This document shows positions 26,587-35,602 of a DNA stretch of 64,000 nucleotides, piece by piece. The position numbers were made by a program, and so were the translations under genes. How positions within the stretch are numbered: position 1 is the first letter of the stretch; every line of letters begins with the position of its first letter. Source of the stretch: Pirellulales bacterium (GTDB lineage Bacteria > Planctomycetota > Planctomycetia > Pirellulales > Lacipirellulaceae); the NCBI GenBank assembly GCA_019636345.1, contig JAHBXQ010000001.1, forward strand, positions 248,001-312,000, read 5' to 3'. The notes under the pieces are model-generated. The model made no database searches. It was given only the letters and a program-made list of their open reading frames with translations, and had not been told where the DNA came from.

Positions 26587-28017
26587 TTACCGCCGAATCG
26601 TCTCTCCGCCGGCGGCGTCCATGCGGCTCATCGCCTGCCGCACGGCGGCAGCGTACTTGGCCGGGTTGTCGGCGAACTTCTGCATCGACGCGGGGCTGCT
26701 GAACAGATACATCTGCCCGGCGTAGTGGCATCCCAGTCGCCGCGTCCCGACGACTTCCTGGCCGTTGTCAAGCAACTCGACGGGGTCCTGACCTGCGAAT
26801 ACGGGGCTGTATGCGTCGGGGTTGGCCGCGAACTGCTGCCGCTCGACGTCGCTGACGAACAGGTAAGTGCGGCCGCGGTGTTCCATGCCGACGACGGCGT
26901 TGCCGGCGACCCATTTGCCGGCGGTGCGTAACGTGACGGGGCAGTAGCCGTCCAGCCCGACCGGCGCTGCGCCGGCCGGCAATTGCGATTGTCCGGGAGC
27001 TTGCGGCGCGACGGCCGCGACTTGCGGGGGCGGGGCGAAGTGCGAACCCGGCGCCGGCGTGCTTGGCTGCGCCGAGGCGGCTGCGTAACCCGGGGCAGCC
27101 CCGTTCCCGGTGATTCCCCCTGCAGGGGATCCGGGCGGAAAGGTTGCAGCCGCAAACTGGGCGTCGGCGCTCGCGGCGATTTGTGCCGGAGGAGTTGCGT
27201 ACCGCCCTGCAGAGGCATTCGCCGCCGCAGCCATGTCCGAGCCCGTCGGCGCCACGGGCGTCGAGGCAGAACCGCCCGGCGCGGCAGCGTTCACGAAGTT
27301 GTTTTGCACCACTTGCGGACTGTCTGCAGCCGGTCCTGTCGGCGCCGGAGCGTACCGGTTCGCAACGGATTGGCCGGGAGCGCCGCCCTGCGATGGCCCC
27401 GCAGCGTACTGAGCGGCGTAGCCTGTCTCCGGCGTCGTCCCGGCCATGTAATTGGGTCGAGTCTGCCCGTACGGGCTTACGGCTCCAGCGGCCGGCGCGG
27501 CTGGCAGTTGCGGCGGGGCGATGTTGAGCCCCGCATAGGCTCGGTTCGTCGAAGCTTGGCCGCCGGAACCCGCCTGTTGCTGCATCGTCTGCCGATAATG
27601 TGCCGCCAGCGTGCTGAGTTGTTCCAAATACTTGTCCGCCTGTTGCGGACAGTTCAGCGACGCCAGCGGCGAACCCTGAGGATCGAGCACGACGTCGGTC
27701 GGAACCGACTTGAGCCGGTACATCCCCGCAAGCGCCATGGAGGAGTCGGCGTCGATCTTGACGGGGACGTAGTTCTGTTCCAGTGCGGGCCCCACGTGCG
27801 GCTGGCTGAACACCGCGTTGTCGAGCACTTTGCACGGCCCGCAGGTCGTCGTGTAGAAGTGAATCAGCAGCAGCTTGCCCGTCGAGGCCGACTCGACCTT
27901 GGCGGCGTCGAGATTCGTGCGCCAAGCGACCCCCTCGGCAATCGCCGAGGGCGACCATGCGGCGGCGAACAAACAAGCGATCGCGGCGACAAAGATTCCG
28001 GGGCGTGCAATGGTCAT
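26587..28017 (-). CDS. Exported thioredoxin-like protein with C-terminal YHS-like domains
   Basis: 476 residues. A signal peptide (MTIARPGIFVAAIACLFAAA, ending ..SAIA) leads into a thioredoxin fold (about 30-140) with the redox motif TTTCGPCKVLDN and cis-Pro in KSVPTDVV. A long Ala/Gly/Pro/Gln-rich linker (about 150-360) follows. The last ~110 residues hold two copies of a YHS-like unit: GYCPVTLRTAGKWVAG...YLFVSDVERQQFAANPDAY and LGCHYAGQMYLFSSPASMQKF. YHS domains are linked to metal binding, so this may be a periplasmic thiol reductase delivering or sensing metal; that is inference. The thioredoxin part is certain. Confidence 0.85.
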   Translation of the reverse strand: MTIARPGIFVAAIACLFAAAWSPSAIAEGVAWRTNLDAAKVESASTGKLLLIHFYTTTCGPCKVLDNAVFSQPHVGPALEQNYVPVKIDADSSMALAGMYRLKSVPTDVVLDPQGSPLASLNCPQQADKYLEQLSTLAAHYRQTMQQQAGSGGQASTNRAYAGLNIAPPQLPAAPAAGAVSPYGQTRPNYMAGTTPETGYAAQYAAGPSQGGAPGQSVANRYAPAPTGPAADSPQVVQNNFVNAAAPGGSASTPVAPTGSDMAAAANASAGRYATPPAQIAASADAQFAAATFPPGSPAGGITGNGAAPGYAAASAQPSTPAPGSHFAPPPQVAAVAPQAPGQSQLPAGAAPVGLDGYCPVTLRTAGKWVAGNAVVGMEHRGRTYLFVSDVERQQFAANPDAYSPVFAGQDPVELLDNGQEVVGTRRLGCHYAGQMYLFSSPASMQKFADNPAKYAAAVRQAMSRMDAAGGETIRR

Positions 28018-29151
28018 GGCGATGTCCGCTGAGTCACGAAGTCGTCCCCGTCCGAAACGTGCGGACTGGGCCCCGAGCCTGCTAGGCGCAGAGGTGCGTC
28101 GGTGTTCGACTTATCGACCGGGAGGGTCGGCTAAATTGAGGCGAGTTTGCCGATTCTTTCGATTGTTCGGGGGGGGAGAGAAGGCCTGGGCTGTCGTGCT
28201 GACGTCGTGCCGACTCTCGCCCCGCGACTGGCTGCCAAACGGATGCGGGAAGAGTATGGCTGAATTTCCGTAACACTTTGTCATACAGCAAGTTGCGGAC
28301 TTCGGCGGGCTCCTCCTGGAGCGCCAAGCGGAAACGCTCTCGGCCGCAACGAGGAGGCCCGGCCCCCTGGCGGCGCCAGCACGGCCGAACGAAGGATCTT
28401 GCCGCCGTGAAAAACTTAGGGCGGCTCGGGCGGATCCGAGAAGCTAGCTTGACAGAACGTCGCCAGCGGCGAATACTACCGCAGAGTGAGGTCATCGCCC
28501 CGTCGATCGACGGGATCTTGGGCCTATTACGGCGCCCCTTGGCGGTGCAGTTCTTCGGATCGTCGCTTGGCGAACTTGCAAGGCTGAGGCTTGGCAGTTC
28601 GACCCGTACCAAGCGATTTGCTGGCAGCCCAGCCGTCAGCAGCAGACTTGCCGCGGCGCCACGTTGTTTTGAGGGGCAGTTTCCAGTCGATGGCGGTCTC
28701 GCCGTTGATTGCAGTCTGTCGTCAGCCTTTGCTCCGGCGGCGTCATTCGCCACAGACCAGCCGTAGCGGTCGACACGGGTTGAGCGACAGGGCGTTTTGC
28801 GTTGCGGGGTTTCCGCGGCCGAGTCGCAGCGATTGGCGGAGTTTGCCCGCGCTGACGACCGGCGACGGCGCACGGGCGCATGGTGCGCGCCGCTGCGACG
28901 CGGATGCTCGCGCCTCCTAACTTGGGAGTGACTCAGTTTTTTTGTGCTGCCGGGCGTCGCGCCCGCTGCCAGCCGCAGCAGGATGCAACTCAACGCGTCG
29001 TCCCCCTTCGGGACCGCGCCAGCTCGATTCTCGGAGCGTTCGTCGGCGACACCTCCCGCAGCGCGCGTTCGTGCGCGCCTTTGGACGTCGCCTGTCGGTC
29101 TCGACCTTTGCCGGTCGCGACCAGAAATGGATCAGGATTTTGAAGAACAAC
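28018..29151. other. Long region upstream of rho with no supported gene
   Basis: 1.1 kb. Several open frames exist on both strands, but all have Arg/Ser-rich compositions typical of random GC-rich sequence. There is a possible promoter at 28449-28477, and a G-run and an eight-T run flank the region. It may be a long 5' leader for rho, since rho is autoregulated in several bacteria by early termination in its leader, but nothing in the sequence proves it. Confidence 0.4.
28449..28477 (+). promoter_or_regulatory. Candidate sigma-70 promoter upstream of rho
   Basis: TTGACA (28449-28454), 17 bases, then AATACT (28472-28477; four of six to TATAAT). It reads toward rho, about 675 bases before its start. 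If used it would give rho an unusually long leader. Confidence 0.35.
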
Positions 29152-30486
29152 ATGGGCAAGAAGAAACAGCGGAACCAAGGCCGGTATCGCGGTCGAGGCG
29201 GCAACCAAGGCGGCCAAGGCGGCCAGCAGGGGGGCCAAGGGGGCCGCGGCGGTTACAATCGCCAAGGCGGCGGCGGAGGAGGCGGCAATCGCTATCAGAA
29301 CCGTCGCCGCAACTACGCGAACGAGCCCCGCCAGGACGATTTCGCCGCCGACAACGGCGACGGTTCCGCTCTCTTTGCCGGCTCGGGCGTGCTTGAAATG
29401 CATCCCAACGGCTACGGTTTTCTCCGTGACCCCGCGTCCAACTTCACGCGCGAACGGACCGACCCCTTTGTCCCCGGCACGATGATCGAGAAGTTCGGTC
29501 TCCGCGAAGGGGTCCTCTTAAGCGGGTTGGTGCAGCCGCAACGCAAACAACAGGGCCCCCGGCTGCGCGAACTGTTGGACGTCGACGGCATGGCGCCGGA
29601 GGATTACGTCAACGTCAAGACGTTCGACGAACTCACCCCGATCTCGCCGGAAGAGTGGTTCCGCCTGGAAACGGGCCAGCAGCCGCTCAGCACGCGCGTG
29701 ATGGATCTGTTGACCCCGCTCGGCAAGGGGCAGCGGGCGCTGATCGTCGCCCCGCCGCGCACCGGCAAGACCGTGCTCATGCAACAGGTCAGCCAGGCAA
29801 TCTCGCAGAACTACCCCGAGGTCACCATGGTCGTGATGCTCATCGACGAGCGTCCCGAAGAAGTGACTGACATGAAGCGAAACGTCAACGGCGAAGTGTT
29901 CGCCAGCAGCCTCGACCGCGACGTCGAGAGTCACGTCCGGTTGGCTCAGCTTGTGGTCGCTCGCTGCCAGCGGCTGGCCGAGATGGGCAAGGATGTGTTC
30001 ATGCTCATGGACTCGATCACCCGCTTGGCCCGCGCGTTCAACAAGTGGGTCGGCAACACAGGTCGCACCATGAGCGGCGGCGTCGACATCAAGGCGATGG
30101 ACATCCCCAAAAAGCTGTTCGCCACGGCGCGGGCGTTCGAAGAAGGCGGCTCGCTGACGATCTGCGGCACGGCGCTCATCGACACCGGCAGCCGAATGGA
30201 CGAGCTCATCTTTCAGGAGTTCAAGGGGACCGGCAACATGGAGTTGGTGCTCGACCGCAAGCTGGCCGACCGCCGCGTCTTTCCGGCGATCGACATCGAG
30301 CAGTCCGGCACCCGCCGCGAGGAAAAGTTGCTCCCCCCCGAGACGCTGCACGCCACCACGATGCTGCGTCGCACGCTGTCGTCGATGCACCACGTCGACG
30401 CGATGGAGCAGCTCACCACGAAGCTCGGCAAGTTCAAGTCGAACGCCGAGTTCGTCTCGCTGATTAAGGGCGCGGGGGTGGATTGA
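29152..30486 (+). CDS. rho: Transcription termination factor Rho
   Basis: 444 residues. Rho is the hexameric RNA helicase that ends transcription. The cold-shock-like RNA-binding domain (GVLEMHPNGYGFLRDP, about 85-150) and the ATPase (Walker A APPRTGKTVLMQQ; Walker B VFMLMDSITRLARAFN; Q/R-loop region GTGNMELVLDR) are complete. The first ~75 residues are unusual: a Lys-rich start, then Gly/Gln/Arg/Asn repeats (RYRGRGGNQGGQGG, GGGGGGNRYQNRRR) resembling RGG RNA-binding regions, in place of the usual N-terminal helix bundle. The ATG at 29152 is preceded by AGGATTTTGAAG; longer open frames upstream have no Rho similarity. Confidence 0.96.
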   Translation: MGKKKQRNQGRYRGRGGNQGGQGGQQGGQGGRGGYNRQGGGGGGGNRYQNRRRNYANEPRQDDFAADNGDGSALFAGSGVLEMHPNGYGFLRDPASNFTRERTDPFVPGTMIEKFGLREGVLLSGLVQPQRKQQGPRLRELLDVDGMAPEDYVNVKTFDELTPISPEEWFRLETGQQPLSTRVMDLLTPLGKGQRALIVAPPRTGKTVLMQQVSQAISQNYPEVTMVVMLIDERPEEVTDMKRNVNGEVFASSLDRDVESHVRLAQLVVARCQRLAEMGKDVFMLMDSITRLARAFNKWVGNTGRTMSGGVDIKAMDIPKKLFATARAFEEGGSLTICGTALIDTGSRMDELIFQEFKGTGNMELVLDRKLADRRVFPAIDIEQSGTRREEKLLPPETLHATTMLRRTLSSMHHVDAMEQLTTKLGKFKSNAEFVSLIKGAGVD

Positions 30487-30668
30487 GGCCGGGGCGTTCC
30501 TAGCCGGCGGCCCGGCGGCCCGTTGTTCGGAGCGAGCGGGAAAACGCCTTGGGCGGACCCTGCCGATGCTCGCCCCGGAAGCGCTCGCTTCCTATTTCGC
30601 GCCGCTTTTGGCGAATTGCGCCGGCTGCGATAAACTGAAGGGGTCCCCCTGTCCTGGAGCGCTGCGCC

Positions 30669-31328
30669 ATGTCCATGCCTTATCTGGGCGATCCCTCGCT
30701 TGTCTGGACGGCCGATCAACTGGTCGCTGCATTGGGACCGATGCCGTTGTCGCGCATCGTGTTCGACCCGCCGCCGGGAACGGCGACCGTGGAAGACGCG
30801 TTGCAGCTTAACGAGCGCCACGACTCGCTATGCGAATTGATTGACGGAACGTTGGTGAGGAAAGCGATGGGAGCCTATGAATCCTTTCTTGCCGTCGAAC
30901 TGATCGCGTTGCTCTCCACGTTCGTGAGAGAGAACAAATTGGGAATCGTGCTTGCACCCGACGGAATGCTCCGCCTGCAACCCGATCAGGTTCGCCTCCC
31001 CGATGTTTCGTTTCTGTCAAACCTGCGCTTGAAATCGTCGGGCTTTCCGCAAGCTGCCGTGCTTCGGGCCGCTCCCGATTTGGCGGTCGAAATCATCAGC
31101 CCGGGCAACACCCGCGAGGAAATGGATCGCAAGCTTCGCGATTACTTCACGGCGGGAACGCGGCTCGTGTGGTACGTGTACCCCGAGACAAAAAACGTTC
31201 ACGTCTTCACTGCCGTAGACAATCAAACGGTGCTCGGAGAGCAAGATCAACTGACCGGCGGCGAGGTTCTGCCGGGGCTCGTGATCGACTTGGCGAAATA
31301 CTTCGAAACGCCGGAGATCCCGCAGTAG
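30669..31328 (+). CDS. Uma2-family (DUF820) putative restriction endonuclease-fold protein
   Basis: 219 residues. The Uma2 family has a PD-(D/E)xK nuclease fold, but most members have no known biological role; they are often present in many copies in cyanobacteria and planctomycetes. The fold's key positions are visible: CELIDGTLVRKAMG, VRLPDVSFLS (Asp), DLAVEIISPGNTREEMDRKL (Glu and Lys region) and GTRLVWYVYPETKNVHVF. The start is MSMPYLGDPSL; a second Met two residues on is also possible. It is a single gene, 180 bases after rho. Confidence 0.85.
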   Translation: MSMPYLGDPSLVWTADQLVAALGPMPLSRIVFDPPPGTATVEDALQLNERHDSLCELIDGTLVRKAMGAYESFLAVELIALLSTFVRENKLGIVLAPDGMLRLQPDQVRLPDVSFLSNLRLKSSGFPQAAVLRAAPDLAVEIISPGNTREEMDRKLRDYFTAGTRLVWYVYPETKNVHVFTAVDNQTVLGEQDQLTGGEVLPGLVIDLAKYFETPEIPQ

Positions 31329-31413
31329 ACGCATGCCCGGCAGGGCGATTGCATCACATTGCATCCGATCAGGCAGGACGGGTCGGCAGCGAGCCTGCCT
31401 AGCTAGGTGAGAC

Positions 31414-31587
31414 TCAAAACGTGCATTCTGTCGTTAGCGGAAAAATCGCAATTCGTTGACTCCATCCTTCGATATCGATCAAGCGGGACCCGGCAACCTG
31501 AACCTCAAAGTAGTTTGCCGAACCGTAGCCATTGTGGTGCAATCGCCCTGATCTCCAAGTCTCTTGGACATTCAAGCGATCTCCCAT
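31414..31587 (-). CDS. Possible small or remnant coding sequence
   Basis: 57 residues, MGDRLNVQETWRSGRLHHNG ending PLTTECTF. Unlike most random frames here it has a balanced, protein-like composition with aromatic residues, and the DNA is less GC-rich than the surroundings. It is not preceded by a convincing ribosome-binding site. The same frame remains open into galE, so it might instead be the surviving C-terminal end of a decayed gene. Family not recognised. Confidence 0.25.
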   Translation of the reverse strand: MGDRLNVQETWRSGRLHHNGYGSANYFEVQVAGSRLIDIEGWSQRIAIFPLTTECTF

Positions 31588-31625
31588 GAGAAGGGTCCGT
31601 TGACCGATGAGCAGGGCAATTGGAT

Positions 31626-32609
31626 TCACTCCCCATACCCGTTCGGGTGCGCCTTGTGCCACGCCCAGGCGCTTTCGACGATCGGTTTGATGCCGACGAA
31701 TTTTGGTTTCCAGCCGAGCGTCTTTTGAGCGAGGCTGGCGTCGGCCACCAGCATCGGCGGGTCGCCGGCGCGGCGTTCGACGATGCGGGCCGGGATCGGA
31801 TGGCCGGTGACTTCGCGGCAGGCGTCGATCACCTCCTGCACGCTCGCACCGTGCCCTGTGCCGAGGTTCAGCTTGAGCCCCTCGCCCGGGACGATCTTCT
31901 CGAGCGCCAGAATGTGGGCCTCGGCCAGATCCTCGACGTGGATGTAGTCGCGGATGCAGGTGCCGTCGGGGGTGGGGTAATCGTCGCCGAAGACAAGCGC
32001 CTCCGGGCGTTTCCCCAGCGCAACGTCGAGCACCAGCGGGATGAGGTGGGTCTCGGGGTCGTGGTCCTCGCCGATCGAACCGTCGCTCGCCGCGCCAGAG
32101 GCGTTGAAGTACCGCAAGGCCGCGTACCCCAAGCCGTACGCTTGGGCATAGTCGGCCATCGCCCGTTCCATGACCAGCTTCGTGTAGCCGTAGGGATTGA
32201 TCGGCGATTGCTTCTCGGTCTCGGTGATCGGCACGACGTCGGGGACGCCGTAGGTCGCACAGGTGCTTGAAAAGACGAGCTTGCGGACCCCGGCGGTGCG
32301 CATGGCGTCCAACAGCGAAAGCGTCCCCACGACGTTGTTCTGGTAGTACTTTGCGGGGTCGGTGACGCTCTCGCCGACATAGGCGAAGGCGGCGAAGTGC
32401 ATGACCGCCTCGATCCCGCGGGACTTCATCGCCTCGACCAGCTTGGGGCCGTCCATGAGATCCCCCTCGACGAGTTTCCCCGCCGGGGCCGCGGCGCGGT
32501 GGCCGTAGGAGAGGTTGTCGTACGCCCAGACGTCGTGCCCCCCGCGAGCGAGGACCCAAGCCGCGTGCGAGCCGACGTACCCGGCGCCGCCGGTGAGGAG
32601 GATGTTCAT
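31626..32609 (-). CDS. galE: UDP-glucose 4-epimerase
   Basis: GalE interconverts UDP-glucose and UDP-galactose, supplying galactose units for polysaccharides. 327 residues from the ATG at 32609, where the NAD-binding start MNILLTGGAGYVGSHAAWVL begins; residues upstream in the open frame are unrelated. The catalytic Ser is in FSSTCATYG, and the Tyr/Lys pair in NPYGYTKLVME. GLGYAALRYFNASGA and FGDDYPTPDGTCIRDYIHVED are also diagnostic. It is divergent from the SDR gene at 32811. No other sugar-nucleotide genes are adjacent. Confidence 0.96.
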   Translation of the reverse strand: MNILLTGGAGYVGSHAAWVLARGGHDVWAYDNLSYGHRAAAPAGKLVEGDLMDGPKLVEAMKSRGIEAVMHFAAFAYVGESVTDPAKYYQNNVVGTLSLLDAMRTAGVRKLVFSSTCATYGVPDVVPITETEKQSPINPYGYTKLVMERAMADYAQAYGLGYAALRYFNASGAASDGSIGEDHDPETHLIPLVLDVALGKRPEALVFGDDYPTPDGTCIRDYIHVEDLAEAHILALEKIVPGEGLKLNLGTGHGASVQEVIDACREVTGHPIPARIVERRAGDPPMLVADASLAQKTLGWKPKFVGIKPIVESAWAWHKAHPNGYGE

Positions 32610-32810
32610 CAGACAGGATCCCGAAGTGCTGGAAAGCGACCGCGCCGACGCCACGACGCCCGGCAGGTGCGATGTTCCCTTGTGCTCGGGGGAGGTGTCA
32701 AGCGGCGTCAGTTTGCGGCGGCCGGGAGAAAGCGGCATAATCGGGCGAAGTTTCACGACGCCGGGCATCCCGGTCTCGCCGCTCAAACCCCCTCAAGTTC
32801 GGAGTCGTCC

Positions 32811-33554
32811 ATGTCCCCACGCGTCGCCCTGGTGACCGGCAGTACGCGCGGACTGGGCAAGGCGATCGCCCTGGAATTGGGGCGCCGCGGCAAACGAGTG
32901 GCGATGAACTACGTCCACGATCGCGAGACCGCCGAGCGGGCGTTCGTCGAACTGCAAGGGGCGTGCCGCGAGTCGTGGCTCGTGGCCGGCGACGTCACCA
33001 GCGAGTCCGAGGCCCCCGACGTCTGCCGACACGTCGCCGATTCGCTGGGGCCGATCGACGTGCTGGTTATCAACGCGACCTGCGACCAGCCGCAACTGCC
33101 GATCGAAGAGTCCGACTGGGCATACTATCAGCGGATGCTCGATTATTTCGTGAAGAGTCCCGTCCTGTTGGCCAAGGCGTGCCTGCCCCATATGAAGCGG
33201 CAGCGGTGGGGGCGGATCATCCAAATCACCAGCGAGGTGTTCTCCCAAGGGACGGCCCCGTTCAGCGCCTACGTCGCTGCCAAGGGAGGCCAAACGGGAC
33301 TGTCGCGCAGCTTGGCGCGGGAACTGGCTCCCTACGGGATTACCGTGAACATGGTCGCCCCGGGGTGGATTCCCGTCGAGCGCCACGCGGGCGAGTCGCA
33401 AGCGACCCGCGACGCCTACGCCGCGCAAGTCCCTGCGCGACGGTTCGGCACGCCGGAGGAAGTCGCCGCCGCGGTTGCGTTTCTGGCGAGCGAGGAGGCG
33501 AGCTACGTCACCGGCCAAACGATCGCCGTCAACGGCGGCAACACGGTGTCGTAA
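32811..33554 (+). CDS. Short-chain dehydrogenase/reductase, FabG-like
   Basis: 247 residues of the classical SDR family. The cofactor motif is ALVTGSTRGLGKAIALELG, the NAG-type motif is changed to VINATCD, the catalytic Ser lies in QITSEVFS, and the Tyr-x-x-x-Lys is YVAAKGG. The end VTGQTIAVNGGNTVS is typical of FabG-like enzymes. The substrate cannot be read from the sequence; annotation as 3-oxoacyl-ACP reductase would be a guess. The ATG at 32811 starts the conserved region. The next gene follows by about 107 bases on the same strand and may be co-transcribed. Confidence 0.9.
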   Translation: MSPRVALVTGSTRGLGKAIALELGRRGKRVAMNYVHDRETAERAFVELQGACRESWLVAGDVTSESEAPDVCRHVADSLGPIDVLVINATCDQPQLPIEESDWAYYQRMLDYFVKSPVLLAKACLPHMKRQRWGRIIQITSEVFSQGTAPFSAYVAAKGGQTGLSRSLARELAPYGITVNMVAPGWIPVERHAGESQATRDAYAAQVPARRFGTPEEVAAAVAFLASEEASYVTGQTIAVNGGNTVS

Positions 33555-33661
33555 GCATGCGAACGAGCCGGCGCGCGATTCCGCCGGCCAGCGGGGGGCT
33601 GAGGCAGCTCGTCGGCGATCTTGTGGTTGGTCTCTCCGAATTCCTAAGCCGGTCGTTGTCC

Positions 33662-34717
33662 ATGTCCTCCCCTGCCCTGCCCCGCCGCGATGACGAGGAC
33701 CAGCGGAGCTCGGCCGACGCTCAACGCCCCGCGGCCGGACCGGTGCGCGTTCGCGTGCACGGCGACTTCGTCGAGTGGCTTGCTGCGACGGGCGGTTCGC
33801 TGGCGGTCACGACCTACACCTCGGGCAAACTCCTGCTGGCCAGCGCACCGCGGGGCGAGTTGACGATCCGCGAGACGAAGTTTGCCCGGCCGATGGGGAT
33901 GGCGGTCGACGGCGCTCAATTGGCGCTCGCGATCCGCGAGCGGCTCCTCGTGTTTCGACGCGAAGCGAATCACGCCGATTCCGCGCCGGCGATCTACGCG
34001 CTGGTTGAGAGTCGCGCAACAGGCAAGCTCAACGTACATGACGTCGCGTTCGGACGGCGCGGGATCCACTTCGCCAACACGCGCTACAACTGCGTGGCTC
34101 GACCGAGCGAGCGGGTCAGCTTTCGCCGCGTCTGGACGCCGCCGTTTATCGCCGAGACGGTCCCCCAGGATCGCTGCCACCTGAACGGGCTGGGGATGCG
34201 CGACGGCGAGCCGGCGATGATCACCGCGTTTTGCGCCACGGGCCGCAAAGGAGGGTGGCGCGAGGCGGATCGCTTCACCAGCGGCGTCATGGTCGCGGTT
34301 CCCGGGGGCGAGACGGTGGCGCGCGGACTTTGCATGCCCCACTCCCCGCGGCGGCACGAGGGGGCGTGGTGGGTCTGCAATTCGGGCGAAGGGACCCTCT
34401 GCCGGCTCGCCGAGCCCGGCGTGTGCGATCCCGTCGCCTCGTTGCCAGGGTTCACGCGCGGCTTGTGCTTTGCTGCGGGGCGAGCGATCGTCGGGCTTTC
34501 GAAGATTCGCCCCGAGCACATCCTCGACGCCCCCCCCGTGCGCGATCGGCATGGGGAGCTGCGCGCCGGGGTAACGCTGGTCGACCTCGCCACGGGGCGC
34601 GAGACCGGTTCGCTGGAGTTCGTCCGCGGCGGAAACGAGGTGTTCGAAACCGCGTTCCTGCCGGGGATTGAACACGCGACGATCGTAGCGCCGACCGACC
34701 CGCCGCCGGCCGAATAG
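33662..34717 (+). CDS. TIGR03032-family protein
   Basis: 351 residues. The family, of unknown function and frequent in planctomycetes and cyanobacteria, is recognised by the early FVEWLAATGGSLAVTTYTSG followed by KLLLAS, by CHLNGLGMRDGEPAMITAFC, and by SPRRHEGAWWVCNSGEGTL near the middle; the repeating strands suggest a beta-propeller. An ATG at 33557 would add 35 residues, but these are Arg/Leu-rich and unconserved. The first residues after the chosen start (MSSPALPRRDD) are encoded by a dispersed C-rich repeat (33667-33689), so that repeat may have inserted at the gene's 5' end. Its role with the upstream SDR is unknown. Confidence 0.85.
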   Translation: MSSPALPRRDDEDQRSSADAQRPAAGPVRVRVHGDFVEWLAATGGSLAVTTYTSGKLLLASAPRGELTIRETKFARPMGMAVDGAQLALAIRERLLVFRREANHADSAPAIYALVESRATGKLNVHDVAFGRRGIHFANTRYNCVARPSERVSFRRVWTPPFIAETVPQDRCHLNGLGMRDGEPAMITAFCATGRKGGWREADRFTSGVMVAVPGGETVARGLCMPHSPRRHEGAWWVCNSGEGTLCRLAEPGVCDPVASLPGFTRGLCFAAGRAIVGLSKIRPEHILDAPPVRDRHGELRAGVTLVDLATGRETGSLEFVRGGNEVFETAFLPGIEHATIVAPTDPPPAE

Positions 34718-34735
34718 CCGCCGCAAGTCGGTCGC

Positions 34736-35158
34736 TCACGCCAAACACCACAACGCAATAAGCCCGCGGACGCTCCACGCGAGGGTCCGAAACCAGTTGC
34801 TTGTCGTGAGTTTTTGCGCCGTCCGATCGTCGTAGCCTTGCGACAACCTGCCGTGCAGCGGCGCCTGCACCAGGGCGGTCGAGAGCCAGAGGGCGACGAC
34901 CAACGCCAGGCCGAGCCAAGCGACGGCGACCGGCGCGGGCGAACTCGGCGCCAAGGCCAGCCACGCGGCCGAGGCCAACTCGGCGAGCATCAGCGGCGCG
35001 ACGACCCAGGTCGTCCGTCGGCAATGAAGCCGCTCGTACTCGACGAACCCCGCGGCCCCGACGCGGGCGAACAGCGGGTAATGGACCAACTGGACGAACC
35101 AGATCAGCCCCGCCATGGCCCAGGTGCTGGCGGCGTGAATGAGGAGGACGGCGTTCAT
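34736..35158 (-). CDS. Small four-helix membrane protein
   Basis: 140 residues with four hydrophobic helices: AVLLIHAASTWAMAGLIWFV (about 3-24), WVVAPLMLAELASAAWLAL (about 50-70), VAVAWLGLALVVALWLSTAL (about 75-97) and LAWSVRGLIALWCLA (about 126-140). The first loop keeps WFVQLVHYPLFARVG and RTTW, which look conserved and may be functional. The start overlaps the upstream gene's stop region by four bases, so it is the last gene of an operon with another small membrane protein and an SDR, divergent from photolyase. Function unknown. Confidence 0.75.
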   Translation of the reverse strand: MNAVLLIHAASTWAMAGLIWFVQLVHYPLFARVGAAGFVEYERLHCRRTTWVVAPLMLAELASAAWLALAPSSPAPVAVAWLGLALVVALWLSTALVQAPLHGRLSQGYDDRTAQKLTTSNWFRTLAWSVRGLIALWCLA

Positions 35159-35565
35159 CGCGCGGCTCGGGCGGCATGCCGTAGAACGACGGCGAAAGGA
35201 ATCCACCAGATCAGGTCGTTGGCGACGATCGTCCACCCCAAGGCCAGGGGAAATTCGCCCCGCGCGACCGACGCCGCGAACCCGATCGGGCCGAGGATCT
35301 TGCCTAAGAGTCCGACCAGCACGATCGGCCAATGACGGACCGGGTCGAACGCCGCGATCGCATAGCCGACGCCGTAGACGCCGACGATCATCCCGATGCA
35401 TTGCCAGAGCTGCGGGTAGTTGGGAAGCGGATCGACTCCCGCCCAGCGGAAGATCGCCTGCGGGGCGGCGATCGCCCAGGCGCCCCACGCCAGGTTGTAC
35501 GCGGCCGCCGCCAACAAGACGGACTTCATCCACCGGGGAGTCGCGGCGCCGGCCGAAGCGGACAT
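35155..35565 (-). CDS. Small membrane protein of the photolyase-linked operon
   Basis: 136 residues with about four hydrophobic helices (SVLLAAAAYNLAWGAWAIAA; CIGMIVGVYGVGYAIAA; WPIVLVGLLGKILGPIGFAA; IVANDLIWWIPFAVVL). Asn/Asp/Trp residues within the helices (AAYNLAWG, VANDLIWW) look conserved. The ATG at 35565 follows the SDR stop by 37 bases. MKSVLL 14 codons later is an alternative start. The stop overlaps the next start as ATGA. Function unknown; co-directional coupling with the SDR and divergence from photolyase suggest a role in light or oxidative stress, which is inference only. Confidence 0.75.
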   Translation of the reverse strand: MSASAGAATPRWMKSVLLAAAAYNLAWGAWAIAAPQAIFRWAGVDPLPNYPQLWQCIGMIVGVYGVGYAIAAFDPVRHWPIVLVGLLGKILGPIGFAASVARGEFPLALGWTIVANDLIWWIPFAVVLRHAARAAR

Positions 35566-35602
35566 ACAAACTGCCTGTGCGAGGAAAGCGGCGAAGACCC
35601 AA

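Noticed and set aside
28082-28993. Open frames on both strands in the region upstream of rho
   Set aside because: Arg/Ser/Pro-rich and without domain, ribosome-binding site or codon bias; treated as non-coding.
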